Assembly (NCBI RefSeq): GCF_000285495.1
Contig: NZ_HE610978.1
Coordinates: 586,525 to 650,524, forward strand
DNA from: Oceanobacillus massiliensis str. N'diop
Lineage (GTDB): Bacteria; Bacillota; Bacilli; Bacillales; Amphibacillaceae
Reading direction: 5' to 3'
Length of the DNA stretch: 64,000 bases
Positions 17,801-25,558 of the stretch are shown piece by piece. The notes below the pieces were generated by a model. It worked only from the letters and a program-made list of their open reading frames with translations. It searched no databases and was not told where the DNA came from. The position numbers were made by a program, and so were the translations under genes. The number at the start of each line of letters is the position of its first letter. The stretch's first letter is position 1.

Positions 17801-17979
17801 CATTGATTCCATTAGCAATCGGTTCCGGCGGTGGCGGTCTCGTCTCCAAAGGTCTTGGTATTACCGTAATCGGCGGTCTAACAAGTTCAACTCTGTTAAC
17901 ATTGATTATCGTACCGGTCGTTTACGAAGTACTATCCAAGCTATTTAAGAAGAAACGTAAAGATATAGAAGAAAACTAA
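14884..17979 (+). CDS. swrC: RND-family efflux permease, SwrC/YerP-like
   Basis: A 1031-residue RND (HAE1) transporter: TM1 near 13-32, a large periplasm-type porter domain, six more spans (about 335-500), a second loop and a C-terminal membrane half. The proton-relay motif is in TM4 (IGRVIDDSIVVVENIYRR, Asp pair about 402-403), with the matching GLLMLIGIVVTNAIVLVDRI in the second half. Gram-positive RND pumps such as SwrC export surfactin and other amphiphiles without an outer-membrane partner. GTG start, with GGTAGGTG upstream. It is divergent from the TetR gene, the probable repressor. Confidence 0.9.
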   Translation: MRSIVNFVLKNKLAVWLLTIIITATGIYSGTQMKTESIPDISIPYLMVMDVYPGATPEQVMEDVSIPLEKAVENLEDVKAVYSDSSSSMASIQVEYDYGIDMDEKKRELEAALDGVSLPEDAQEPNITAISMNMMPVVALSASSTTEDIVGLTSTVNDSLLPKIEKIDGVASATITGQHIEEVQLTYDEAKLSELELTQESIEQMIQASDMAVSLGLYEFEEGEQAVSVDGKFMTEEELKEMVIPVTPSEANPNPFVKLEDVATIETVGKEESISRTNGKDAIAIQIVKGQQANTVDVVNAVKDLVEEEEENIEGLVVDISLDQGQPIQDSVNTMIEKALFGGLIAILIILLFLRDFKSTIISIVSIPVSIFMALLLLNWLGITLNIMTLGAITVAIGRVIDDSIVVVENIYRRLHLKEEKLTGRALVREATIEMFKPILSSTLVTVAVFAPLIFVGGMVGELFLPFALTMTFALVASLIVAITIVPAMSHFLFKKKLYKEKTESSHKEHGKLSNGYKKILDWTLNHKIITSITAIVLLVGSLMLTPLIGFSFLGSEEEKVMYLTYTPETGELMDDTLENLAVVEEELLQHEDIDIVQLSVNDPESADMTTAMMGGSAGGALLYVIFDPEMDGFPEARDEIEEYVTNIGQSGEWKSQDFTSMSMATNEVSYTFYSEDLDKLNEAVATVEDAMNDNDGLKDVSSSAEDAYVEYVFNVEQDELIQYGLTTGQIVGMLNTSSTENALTTIEKDGETLDVIVQQDKKSEPNSVEEMLETEVPIAAAPGTTMLLSELVTVEEGTTLNTLSRSNNEYYATVTGTILDEDISKVTSEMDETIDDIELPQGVEIGVAGVAADMNETFTQLGVAMIAAIAIVYFILVVTFGEGVAPFAILFSLPFAVIGSFVGLLIADETISVSVMMGLLMLIGIVVTNAIVLVDRIIHMERDGMTMREAILEAGATRLRPILMTALATIGALIPLAIGSGGGGLVSKGLGITVIGGLTSSTLLTLIIVPVVYEVLSKLFKKKRKDIEEN

Positions 17980-17982
17980 AAG

Positions 17983-18021
17983 AATCCCTGCAGAATTTAC
18001 ATAATCTGCAGGGATTTTTTT
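17983..18021 (+). terminator. Terminator of the RND pump gene
   Basis: AATCCCTGCAGA pairs with TCTGCAGGGATT around TTTACATAA and is followed by TTTTTT. It starts four bases after the stop codon. Confidence 0.9.
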
Positions 18022-18181
18022 ACCGTAAGCTGAATTGCAAAAATCAGATTCTTTTCGGAACGGTCTATTCATAAGTATTGTTGTTTGATAGATACAGCTA
18101 CGTGCCAGCTTTAGCCGATTTCCGCTCCGTGCAATCAACCAGCACTAGATGAATATTATGTATGATATTCAAGTAAACGGA

Positions 18182-18243
18182 GGCGGTCATCCTGCACTCA
18201 ACCCTAAAGGTCAAGCAAACAGGATAACCGCCCCGATTTTTTT
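18182..18243. terminator. Hairpin downstream of the LysM-3D gene
   Basis: GGCGGTCATCCTG (18182-18194) pairs with CAGGATAACCGCC (18220-18232), one mismatch, around a 25-base loop. A seven-T run follows on the plus side; on the minus side only TCCGTTTAC. It probably acts as a transcription end for the convergent region; which gene it serves is unclear. Confidence 0.5.
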
Positions 18244-18266
18244 ATTCTATTTTTTGTCCATGATTT

Positions 18267-19127
18267 TTATTCTAGGATGGTAAGTTCAACCGTCCTTCTC
18301 CCCCAACTGTAAGCCTCAGATTTGGTCGGTAGATGGACATCTATTTTATACCCTTTGATGGCACCCCCCGTATCACCAGCAACGGCATACCCATATCCTT
18401 CCACATAAACTTTTGTGCCAAGCGGGATAACGTTCGGATCAACGGCAATTACCTTTTCATAAGGATTATTATTCAAATTTATACCGGTTGCTGTTATGCC
18501 TGAGCATCCGGAGCACCCTGCTGTATAAGCAGTCGATTCTACAGAAATTGTCTTCCTTTTTGATTGCTCTATCGTTTTCTCTTGATCTTTCTCTTGATCT
18601 TCTGACCTGGCATTTGCTTCCACTTTTTGAGTACTGTCTGTGGCCGTTTCCTGCTCATCGCTTTCTTTTCCTGATATTGACTCTTCCGCTGATGCTATTT
18701 CAAATACTGAAGTTTCAGATTCCGGTTCTCCCGACGCTGTTAACGACGCCTCTTCAAAGGTATCGAAATTGTCCACAACCAGTTTCTGTCCAATAATAAT
18801 CAGATCGGATGAAAGTTCATTCCATTCTTTCAGTTCCTCTATCGATACGTCTGTGCTTTGATCTCTGCTAATCTGACTCAGCGTATCTCCCTCTTGGATA
18901 ATATAATACTCCGGCTCTGGTTCTTCTATCTCCAAAATCTGCTTCGGATAAATCAAGGAGTCTTTCAATTCATTTATATTCATCAACACTTCCACGGTTG
19001 TGTTATTGTTTTTTGCTATCGTCCAAAGATTATCACCTTTTTGTACCTCATATTCCTCTGCTGACACCGTCGTCGCAGCAAAACATACAACAATCATCCC
19101 TATAAATGCGGCAACCAACTTTTTCAT
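18267..19127 (-). CDS. LysM-LysM-3D cell-wall protein (YocH-like)
   Basis: 286 residues. The signal peptide is about 1-23 (VSA-EE). Two LysM peptidoglycan-binding modules follow: YEVQKGDNLWTIAKNNNTTVE... (about 26-68) and YYIIQEGDTLSQISRDQSTD (about 74-118). A Ser/Glu/Lys-rich linker runs to about 195, then a 3D domain of the double-psi barrel type: STAYTAGCSGCSG...GDTGGAIKGYKIDVHLPT, carrying the three conserved Asp residues. YocH-type proteins are secreted muralytic enzymes. Good GGGGG ribosome site. It is alone, with unknown local regulation. Confidence 0.9.
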   Translation of the reverse strand: MKKLVAAFIGMIVVCFAATTVSAEEYEVQKGDNLWTIAKNNNTTVEVLMNINELKDSLIYPKQILEIEEPEPEYYIIQEGDTLSQISRDQSTDVSIEELKEWNELSSDLIIIGQKLVVDNFDTFEEASLTASGEPESETSVFEIASAEESISGKESDEQETATDSTQKVEANARSEDQEKDQEKTIEQSKRKTISVESTAYTAGCSGCSGITATGINLNNNPYEKVIAVDPNVIPLGTKVYVEGYGYAVAGDTGGAIKGYKIDVHLPTKSEAYSWGRRTVELTILE

Positions 19128-19403
19128 TATGTAGTCCCCCTTTTAATATTGACAAGCTCAATATTAGCATAGGAACTCTCTATCTGCGGTTACAGCTTGT
19201 TTAAGACTAAGTGACAATTATTACAGAATAGTTTGATAATATTAAATATTGAATATATTATTCGGACGAAGTACTTCTTGTCCAACTACTTGCATAGAAT
19301 AGAGGTTACTGCCATTTTTGGCATAGGCTGAGAAGGTTGAATGAAAAGGGTTTTAAGGTGAATTCCGGTTAAGTACAGAGGGAATGACAATCTCATTAAA
19401 TTA

Positions 19404-19437
19404 GAATTGAATGAATTGAATTGAATTGAATTGAATT
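19404..19437. repeat. GAATT simple repeat
   Basis: GAATT, a shortened GAAT, then five GAATT units. It lies in the 480-base gap 19128-19608, which otherwise shows only AT-rich sequence and no supported gene. Confidence 0.85.
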
Positions 19438-19608
19438 GACTGAACTGATCCATCGATTCACTCTCGTATTCGGTCGGAGTTGGTGGCTTTAAAAAAACGA
19501 ACGGAATAGAGCAAAGGAATTCCGATCGGCATAGAAAGGCGGAGAAACGTGCTTGCCATCTTTTAGTGATTAAGAATGGACGGCAAAGCGCTGGCTGGTT
19601 ATTCGCTA

Positions 19609-20376
19609 TCAGGCATTCGGTACCTTTTTTACTCCAATCTGCTGTTGAACAAACTTATGGCACTCGCTTACAATCAGATCTTTATCATGATCCATCGATG
19701 CAACGTGATAAGAATTTTTCAATGCAATGCATTGCTTTATATCAGAGTCGATATGTTCCAGAATATAATCCGTATTATCAGCAGGGACGAGATGGTCCTC
19801 AATCGATTTAAAGCCTAGAACTGGGCAATTTATTTCACGCAGTATTTCCGGTGTTTTGTCCATTAACCCCTGCAGTGTTTGAATCGCTTTAATAGGAGTT
19901 TTCGAATACGTAATTTCATGGACATCCCTTGCTTTAATATCCGGTTCTCCCTCATCCAGATACCTTGGCTCCATCTTGCCTCTTAACCATTCGTACGACG
20001 GAATCTCCAGTGCCGGATTAACTAACACGACTCCAGCCAGATTCCGATGCTTTCGTGCAAGCCAGAGCGCCAGTGTTCCTCCCATCGATTGACCGAGGAC
20101 AAAAATCGTTGTACAATGCTTTCGCAATACCAGATAACCAGCCTCCAATGATTCCAGCCAGTCATCCGATGTCCGCTGTTCCAGATCCAAATAATGCGTT
20201 CCATGCCCCTCCAGCCGCGGAGCAAATACAGAATATCCATAATCAGCGAGCTTTTCACCTATAAATCGCATACTTTGTGGAGTCCCCATAAAACCATGGG
20301 AAATAAGAATACCTGTTTTACCTCCCTTGTAGTAAAACTGTTCTGCCTGCGAGATAACGGGAAAATTCTCATTCAT
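19609..20376 (-). CDS. Alpha/beta hydrolase, monoacylglycerol-lipase/carboxylesterase type
   Basis: 255 residues. ISHGFMGTPQSMR gives the oxyanion region, RLEGHGTHY a family block, and GQSMGGTLAL the nucleophile elbow (Ser about 96). The acid Asp is in SIEDHLVP and the His in NSYHVASMD. The pattern HGF-GTP-SMR...PRLEGHGTHYLDLE closely follows Bacillus monoacylglycerol lipase (bMGL) and the Est30 group, enzymes that hydrolyse monoglycerides or short esters in the cytoplasm. ATG follows GAGGAGGAATTAC. The (GATAAT)9 tract starts 47 bases upstream of the start codon. Confidence 0.88.
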   Translation of the reverse strand: MNENFPVISQAEQFYYKGGKTGILISHGFMGTPQSMRFIGEKLADYGYSVFAPRLEGHGTHYLDLEQRTSDDWLESLEAGYLVLRKHCTTIFVLGQSMGGTLALWLARKHRNLAGVVLVNPALEIPSYEWLRGKMEPRYLDEGEPDIKARDVHEITYSKTPIKAIQTLQGLMDKTPEILREINCPVLGFKSIEDHLVPADNTDYILEHIDSDIKQCIALKNSYHVASMDHDKDLIVSECHKFVQQQIGVKKVPNA

Positions 20377-20422
20377 TGTAATTCCTCCTCAAGATAGTGG
20401 GTAAAAAGCAGCGTTAAAATTC

Positions 20423-20476
20423 GATAATGATAATGATAATGATAATGATAATGATAATGATAATGATAATGATAAT
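20423..20476. repeat. (GATAAT)9 hexamer tract in a promoter region
   Basis: Nine exact GATAAT hexamers, 47-100 bases upstream of the lipase start. The Fur recognition site is itself an array of GATAAT-type hexamers, so the tract could bind Fur or be a length-variable promoter spacer. No inverted ATTATC unit follows, so a classical Fur box is not formed. Confidence 0.9.
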
Positions 20477-20627
20477 TAATCATACCATTTTACTTATGAT
20501 TAATAAAGGAAAATAAAAACAAGCAAGGATAACCAACTTTACGCCAAATCTTTTCATTTGTTTTCTGTACATATGTATATTTATCCCCAATTCGTCAAAA
20601 CATATGGGAAAAAAAGGCGGTCTTCAC

Positions 20628-20843
20628 ATGATTATTTTGCTTGTTTTAAGCGGTTTATTAATCATTTTTGCTTTATTCTATACGCTCAGGGTCGGTAAAA
20701 CGGTGGAAACAAAAGGGGAATCCGATACAGAATTCAAAGGAACCCGAAGACACCCCATTTTGCTTAATCCTGCCCTCTATGCCTATCTGCTTGGATTCAT
20801 AGGAATCATTATTTATATCGCCTATATGGCCATGGCATCTTGA
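20628..20843 (+). CDS. Small two-span membrane protein, 71 aa
   Basis: MIILLVLSGLLIIFALFYTL forms span 1. A charged loop (VETKGESDTEFKGTRRHP) and a second span (LYAYLLGFIGIIIYIAYM) follow. ATG at 20628 was chosen because AAAGGCGG lies nine bases upstream; an upstream in-frame ATG at 20604 lacks a site. No known family recognised. It converges with the uridine-kinase-like gene. Confidence 0.7.
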   Translation: MIILLVLSGLLIIFALFYTLRVGKTVETKGESDTEFKGTRRHPILLNPALYAYLLGFIGIIIYIAYMAMAS

Positions 20844-20865
20844 ACAGTCAGCAACATTCGACAAA

Positions 20866-20886
20866 ATTCGGGAAGTGACAGGCACC
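20866..20886 (-). repeat. Dispersed repeat copy C, after the uridine-kinase-like gene
   Basis: Minus-strand GGTGCCTGTCACTTCCCG plus the AATTTTGTCGAAT tail, five bases beyond the stop codon and in the gene's direction. The core matches copy B exactly. Confidence 0.85.
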
Positions 20887-20891
20887 TCCCT

Positions 20892-21446
20892 TTAATTTTG
20901 TGTCCATTTACGGATGGCTTCCAATGATTTTTCAGAAGGCTGGGAGCCATTTATGATCAGATCTGCATGCCATTTTGTCGGCTCAATGAACTCATGATGA
21001 CGGTGTCTGACTAAATCCAGATACTTCGATGTGATTTCGTCAAAGGTCAGTTTATCATTATCTCTTTTCAAGCGACGAACCAGCCGTTCATCAGAGGGAC
21101 ATTCCACAAATAATTTTAAATCAAGCTTATCCCTTATTTCCTCAAAATATAATCCCATTAATCCTTCTAGAATAATGACATCATAGGCATTCGAAGTCAT
21201 CCAATGCGTTAAATCAATCGCCAATTTTTCCCTATCTACGGAATCCGGATGATCATAATCATCGTATTGTCCCACATTAAATGGTGCTTCCACTTTCGGC
21301 TTTTCCTCTTTAAAATAATCATCCATTTCGACTTTTTTCACATTCTCGCGGTCGAATGACTCTGCCAATTTTCGAGCGAATGTCGATTTCCCGCTTCCCG
21401 AACCGCCAGCGATTCCAATCACCTTGCACGTTTTTCCTGTTCCCAT
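20892..21446 (-). CDS. Uridine-kinase-like P-loop NTPase
   Basis: 184 residues. Walker A is GIAGGSGSGKST near residues 11-22. It is followed by VEMDDYFKEEKP, DHPDSVDREKL and DVIILEGLMGLYF, the layout of uridine kinase/phosphoribulokinase-family enzymes. It is shorter than Udk and lacks a full uridine-binding segment, so the acceptor is uncertain. ATG at 21446 was picked because AAGGATG lies six bases upstream and the Walker A then falls close to the N-terminus. Copy C of the dispersed repeat follows the stop. Confidence 0.78.
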   Translation of the reverse strand: MGTGKTCKVIGIAGGSGSGKSTFARKLAESFDRENVKKVEMDDYFKEEKPKVEAPFNVGQYDDYDHPDSVDREKLAIDLTHWMTSNAYDVIILEGLMGLYFEEIRDKLDLKLFVECPSDERLVRRLKRDNDKLTFDEITSKYLDLVRHRHHEFIEPTKWHADLIINGSQPSEKSLEAIRKWTQN

Positions 21447-21552
21447 AGAAAACATCCTTATCTTCACTTTTTTATCGTTCTTCAAATGATTAATATTACA
21501 TTCCCGTAAACCATCCTTGAAAAACCCACCTTATTTCAAAGTGGCAATAAAT

Positions 21553-21580
21553 ATGCATCTCCATAAAGGAAATGCATCAT
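21553..21580 (-). terminator. Possible terminator of the alpha/beta hydrolase gene
   Basis: ATGCATCTCC / GGAAATGCAT imperfect stem around ATAAA, 45-70 bases beyond the stop at 21623. Weak T content follows on the minus strand (ATTTATT). Confidence 0.4.
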
Positions 21581-21622
21581 TTGAAAAATATGAATGATAC
21601 TGTCATTTTTCTATGCCTTTTG

Positions 21623-22405
21623 TCAGCCAATAAACTGTGCTAAAAGCCGATTGAACGTATCATGCTCCTCCCAGAAAAGTCCATGGCCACTATATTGAAA
21701 CGGTACGAGCTGCGAATTTCGAATCTTTTGATCCAGCTCCTGTGCCTGTGCAAATGGAACGACGCCATCATGGACGCCATGAACAATTAAAGTCGGCACC
21801 GTAATGTTCGGCAGGTCGTCATAAAGCGTTTCATCCCTCAGCGTCCTAATGACTGCAGCGGTTGACCATCCGGCAGCCTGAAGGCCCATTTGCAAGAACC
21901 ATTCCGAGAACGGCTCCGTTATATACTGAAAGAAAAAACCATCCGTAACATCCTGCATCATCTTCGGCCGGTCATGGAGCGCTCCTTTCAGAAATCGATC
22001 TGCTATTTCAGCAGTTAAACCAACAGGTGCTGCTGCATCGATAAGGACCAGCCTTGAAACCTTATAACCATTCGTTCGGGACATATAGCGAATCGCAATC
22101 GAGCCTCCTGTCGAATGGCCGACAAGCGTTATATCGTCCAAATGAAGTGTCTGGACCACCGCAAGAATGTCGTCTGCCAGCCTATCGAAAGTATATCCAT
22201 CCATTGGTTTATCCGAATTCCCAAATCCTCTCCAGTCAATTCCTATACAACGGTACCCCATGGCCGGAAGAACATCGAATTGATATTCAAATTGTTTATG
22301 GCTTAGTGGCCAGCCATGCAGAAACACAATCGTCTTGCTCCCTCTTGGGTTAATATCTTCCACATATAAATTAACTCCGGACTCGACATTTACAAAATAA
22401 CCCAT
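21623..22405 (-). CDS. Alpha/beta hydrolase, haloperoxidase/arylesterase-like
   Basis: 260 residues. TIVFLHGWPLSHKQFEYQ is the oxyanion region, CIGIDWRGFGNSDKP follows, and GHSTGGSIAIRY is the nucleophile elbow (Ser about 98). A late HGVHDGVVP carries the acid and SGHGLFWEE the His. This is the non-haem chloroperoxidase/esterase-like branch. The true substrate cannot be told; such proteins usually act as esterases. ATG follows TTGGAGGTGTCAT. It appears monocistronic. Confidence 0.85.
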   Translation of the reverse strand: MGYFVNVESGVNLYVEDINPRGSKTIVFLHGWPLSHKQFEYQFDVLPAMGYRCIGIDWRGFGNSDKPMDGYTFDRLADDILAVVQTLHLDDITLVGHSTGGSIAIRYMSRTNGYKVSRLVLIDAAAPVGLTAEIADRFLKGALHDRPKMMQDVTDGFFFQYITEPFSEWFLQMGLQAAGWSTAAVIRTLRDETLYDDLPNITVPTLIVHGVHDGVVPFAQAQELDQKIRNSQLVPFQYSGHGLFWEEHDTFNRLLAQFIG

Positions 22406-22539
22406 ATGACACCTCCAAAATATATCACATTATCATATAGGTTATTCAGCTGGAAAACATAGGTGAATGTCTGGCTTCTCCAGCTATTGCAGCAGTTGGA
22501 CTGAAAGCACAGTTGAACCTCAAGCTATGTGACCATAAA

Positions 22540-22574
22540 AAGGATGCACATCCCTAAATAGGACATGCATCCTT
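22540..22574 (-). terminator. Terminator upstream of the hydrolase gene
   Basis: On the minus strand AAGGATGCATGTCC, loop TATTTA, GGGATGTGCATCCTT, then TTTATGG. It probably ends the transcript of the GNAT gene at 22778. The remaining gap (22575-22777) shows no gene. Confidence 0.65.
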
Positions 22575-22777
22575 CCGTTCATTTCCTGCTGACTGTTCAT
22601 AATCTAAATCCATCATTCTCGATAAATTTCGTTTCTGTACAACCATACAAAACTGCTAACCGTGGCCATAATAAAGTTCTCCTAAAAAAATCCAAATATA
22701 CTTCTGATTTAACGCTTAACTAAAAGTTTTATCCAGTAAGGTCTGTTCTTTATGAAGCATAAAGTCATGATTATTAC

Positions 22778-23326
22778 TTAAAAAGCTAAATCTCCTCTAA
22801 TGACTGAATACATATATAAATCATCAAATTTCCCACAAGTGAATTCATAATGCCTCAATAAGCCTTCTCTTATGAAGGACTGTCTTTCCACAAGTTTCTG
22901 CGAGGCAATATTGTCTGGTTCAATTAAAGCTTCTATTCTTTCCAGCTGAAACTGCCGAAAACCAAACGCCACAACAGCCGCCAATGCTTCACTGGCTATG
23001 CCTTTACCCCAGTGCTCTTTATTCAATTCATAACCAACCTCTGCCCGAAAATGTTTAGTTTGCATATTAAGAAAACCACAGCTTCCGATAACTTTATCAG
23101 AATTTTTTAGTGCAATTCCCCACCTTATTCCTGTTCCGTCATTATATATGGTGTCGTACCAGTGAATTTCGTCCAGGACATCTTCTTCGGTTTGGAACGG
23201 CTCCAATCCCATTGGTTTTACGACTTCTTTATCGGATAAATAGGCGAGCATATCTTTCGCATCCTCTTTTAAAACTTTTCTGAGGACTAATCTTTCAGTC
23301 TCGATGATTGGAAAATCCTTGTTCAT
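22778..23326 (-). CDS. GNAT acetyltransferase, RimJ/RimL-like
   Basis: 182 residues. The start FPIIETERLVLRKVLKEDAKDMLAYLSD is the classic RimJ/RimL (Acetyltransf_3) opening. The acetyl-CoA pyrophosphate loop is in GYELNKEHWGKGIASEALAAVVAFGF, and ALIEPDNIASQKLVER completes the fold. Members acetylate protein N-termini or small amines; the acceptor is unknown here. It is followed upstream by a VOC gene in the same direction, with a 32-base gap. Confidence 0.87.
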   Translation of the reverse strand: MNKDFPIIETERLVLRKVLKEDAKDMLAYLSDKEVVKPMGLEPFQTEEDVLDEIHWYDTIYNDGTGIRWGIALKNSDKVIGSCGFLNMQTKHFRAEVGYELNKEHWGKGIASEALAAVVAFGFRQFQLERIEALIEPDNIASQKLVERQSFIREGLLRHYEFTCGKFDDLYMYSVIRGDLAF

Positions 23327-23358
23327 GTGAAATCCCCGCTTCTTCAGTAATTGATGGT

Positions 23359-23712
23359 TTATTTTGATTGAATTAGACTGAAACCATTTCCAGTAGGATC
23401 TACTAAATAGGCAAGGAAAAATTCATCAAACTCCATTTTTTCACGTACAACCATGGCTCCGTTCTTTTTTGCTTCAATGATGTAATTATCTATTGAATCA
23501 ACTTCTATCTGAATACGTGTTCCATGGGGATAGTCATGAGGACCTTTGCTTATCCCGCCATTTAAGGTCGTTTCTCCCTTAGCTTGTTCTTGAGAAACTG
23601 ACCAGTAACCCCACTGCGGATCAGAAAATTCCCAGCCAAAAACAGCAGAATAGAATTTTACCGCTTTCTCCGGCTGCTGACTGCTCATTTCAAAACCTAC
23701 AACCTTGCCCAT
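23359..23712 (-). CDS. VOC-family (glyoxalase/bleomycin resistance fold) protein
   Basis: About 117 residues starting MGKVVGFEMSSQQPEKAVKFYSAVFGWEF. The paired beta-alpha-beta-beta-beta modules are visible, ending EFFLAYLVDPTGNGFSLIQ with the conserved DPxGN. VOC proteins are small metalloenzymes or binding proteins. ATG at 23712 was preferred (GGGGGAGATAG upstream) over an upstream in-frame start. Likely co-transcribed with the GNAT gene downstream. Function not assignable. Confidence 0.82.
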   Translation of the reverse strand: MGKVVGFEMSSQQPEKAVKFYSAVFGWEFSDPQWGYWSVSQEQAKGETTLNGGISKGPHDYPHGTRIQIEVDSIDNYIIEAKKNGAMVVREKMEFDEFFLAYLVDPTGNGFSLIQSK

Positions 23713-23845
23713 ATCTATCTCCCCCACTAATTTATCATTGCTATGTAAACGTGATACTGCTCTGAGTCCTCAATAAGCTCCTAGAGCCTTCATCCATTTG
23801 CAGAAGCAAAAGTTATACCTGTTAAAACATGCATACATGCTTTGT

Positions 23846-24268
23846 TTAATCATGCTCCTCGTATGTTTTACGAAATCCATAAAACGGTCTATATTTCTGC
23901 TGTTCGTAAAAGGTTCTGGATGTGCTCGATGCAAGCATTTCTATTCTTGTTTTCGGATATAAACGATGTACAAACTGAAGCAGCTCCTGTCCTATTCCAA
24001 GGCGCCGATAATCTTTGCTAATTAACAATTCACAGATAAATAATGTCATAGACTGATCTGTAAGACCTCTGATATATCCAGCTATTTCACCTTGATCCAA
24101 TACGACAAATGTAACATTGGAATTATTCCACGCATCCTTCGTGTCTTGCTTTTTCGCAGCCAAATTGGTCCAATGCTCTTCCTCATTCAGCTTTTGGATA
24201 TACTTAAAGTCATCTTCTATGTATGACCGAACTGTCAAAGAACGCCCATTCTTCAATTTCAATTCCAT
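23846..24268 (-). CDS. GNAT-family acetyltransferase, 140 aa
   Basis: A single Acetyltransf_1 domain: LTVRSYIEDDFKYIQKLNEEEHW at the start and FICELLISKDYRRLGIGQELLQFVHRLY containing the acetyl-CoA loop (RRLGIG). It ends MLASSTSRTFYEQQKYRPFYGFRKTY. ATG lies a few bases after GGGGAAAGAA. It is unlinked to the other GNAT genes; the acceptor is unknown. Confidence 0.85.
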   Translation of the reverse strand: MELKLKNGRSLTVRSYIEDDFKYIQKLNEEEHWTNLAAKKQDTKDAWNNSNVTFVVLDQGEIAGYIRGLTDQSMTLFICELLISKDYRRLGIGQELLQFVHRLYPKTRIEMLASSTSRTFYEQQKYRPFYGFRKTYEEHD

Positions 24269-24331
24269 TTCTTTCCCCTTCTTTCTTGTATCTGTTTGGG
24301 CTGCAGAACCATTAAGTTCTCCTGCAAAGGG

Positions 24332-24763
24332 TCATGGCTGATAGCCCAGCATCGCGACCTGCAGCGATATAAAGAGATAGAGGATACTTACGGGAATGAT
24401 GCTCATACCAATCAGGATCCTCCTTGTTCTGCTTGGAGCCTTTTGCAGCCATTTATAGTAAGAGTAGATCAGTAGCGATAAGGCCGGAATAAGCAAGAAA
24501 CCTTGGTATGCAGCAACATGTTCTGTCTGCATATCCCAGAAATTCTCCTGCATCGCCACATCTGCCGCATCATTGTGATTGTATCCATTCTCAGAACGGT
24601 ATGCCTCATAATCATTATTCAGTTTCGTATAGCCTTTTTGAAAGTAATAAATCACGATAGTATAAAAGACAACAAAGGCCGATTTTGCCCACCATCTTAA
24701 ATACCTGTTGAGGATAAGAAAGACAGCCAGGAAAATGATTAAATAAAGCAATATCTTTTCCAT
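24332..24763 (-). CDS. Membrane protein of unknown function, 143 aa
   Basis: Four predicted membrane segments: two near the N-terminus (ILLYLIIFLAVFLIL, AFVVFYTIVIYYF), a hydrophilic stretch with acidic and Asn residues (NNDYEAYRSENGYNHNDAAD), then two more (GFLLIPALSLLIYSYY, ILIGMSIIPVSILYLFIS). ATG follows TTGGAGGGGTTAA. No family recognised. Confidence 0.75.
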   Translation of the reverse strand: MEKILLYLIIFLAVFLILNRYLRWWAKSAFVVFYTIVIYYFQKGYTKLNNDYEAYRSENGYNHNDAADVAMQENFWDMQTEHVAAYQGFLLIPALSLLIYSYYKWLQKAPSRTRRILIGMSIIPVSILYLFISLQVAMLGYQP

Positions 24764-24873
24764 TTAACCCCTCCAAATCAAAGGTACTCCAATTACCACA
24801 GCACCCTATTTCGAAACCCTTCACTATAAATTCGATAAACAACCCAAAACTCCTTCTTTTTGGGTGCCTTTTG

Positions 24874-24906
24874 GGTGCCTGTCACTTCCCGAATTTTGTC
24901 GAATTT
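24874..24906 (+). repeat. Dispersed repeat copy D
   Basis: GGTGCCTGTCACTTCCCG plus the AATTTTGTCGAATTT tail, in the divergent promoter gap between the 143-aa membrane protein and AlaR. It is preceded by an extra partial GGGTGCCTTTT, a tandem-like remnant. Confidence 0.85.
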
Positions 24907-25054
24907 GTTTTACGGCTAATTATAATTAACGGAATATCTGCTATTCCGTCTGTTGTTTAATTTCCAAAAATGATATAATTTCTTCATTGTATTGTTCATT
25001 TGCGAATTTACATAATATAATAAATAAAATTTGGAAGTTATGGGAGCGGATGAT

Positions 25055-25558
25055 ATGAAACTGACAACGGAAGAGTTAAATATTTTATCGATACTGGATG
25101 ATAATCATAGTGTATCTGCCAAATCCATTGCAATGCAGTTGGGTTTGACCGAAGAAAACGTAAAAAAACTGATTAAAAAACTGGAAGATGAAAAAATTAT
25201 CGTAAGCTACCCTACCCTTATCGATTGGAACAAAATCGAAGGGAAAGAAACCATTGTCGCCATGATCGATGTTAAGGTGACACCTCAGCGGAGCGTTGGA
25301 TTCGATGAAGTGGCAGAACAGATATACCGCTATCCCGAAGTAACTTCGCTTTATCTGATGTCCGGCACATATGATTTATCCGTAACTGTCGAAGGAAAAA
25401 CAATGAAGGAAATTGCTTTATTTGTATCCAATAAATTAGCGACGCTTGAAAACGTAGTCTCGACAACGAGCCATTTCATTTTGAAAAAATACAAACATGA
25501 TGGCGTCATTATTGAAGGTAATGAAGACAAAGACCGGAGAATGGTGGTTTCTCCATGA
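25055..25558 (+). CDS. alaR: Lrp/AsnC-family regulator, AlaR-like
   Basis: About 167 residues. The N-terminal helix-turn-helix (about 3-60) reads TTEELNILSILDDNHSVSAKSIAMQLGLTEENVKKLIKKLE. The C-terminal RAM (ferredoxin-like) effector domain contains VTSLYLMSGTYDLSVTVEG. ATG at 25055 follows GGGAGCGGATGAT. The gene overlaps the aminotransferase by four bases (ATGA). This is the B. subtilis alaR-alaT pairing, where AlaR controls the transaminase; the symbol is given by synteny. Confidence 0.85.
   Translation: MKLTTEELNILSILDDNHSVSAKSIAMQLGLTEENVKKLIKKLEDEKIIVSYPTLIDWNKIEGKETIVAMIDVKVTPQRSVGFDEVAEQIYRYPEVTSLYLMSGTYDLSVTVEGKTMKEIALFVSNKLATLENVVSTTSHFILKKYKHDGVIIEGNEDKDRRMVVSP

Noticed and set aside
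18182-18243. Riboswitch or structured leader before the LysM-3D gene
   Set aside because: The hairpin is downstream of that gene's stop, not in its leader, and has a T tract on the plus side; terminator is simpler.
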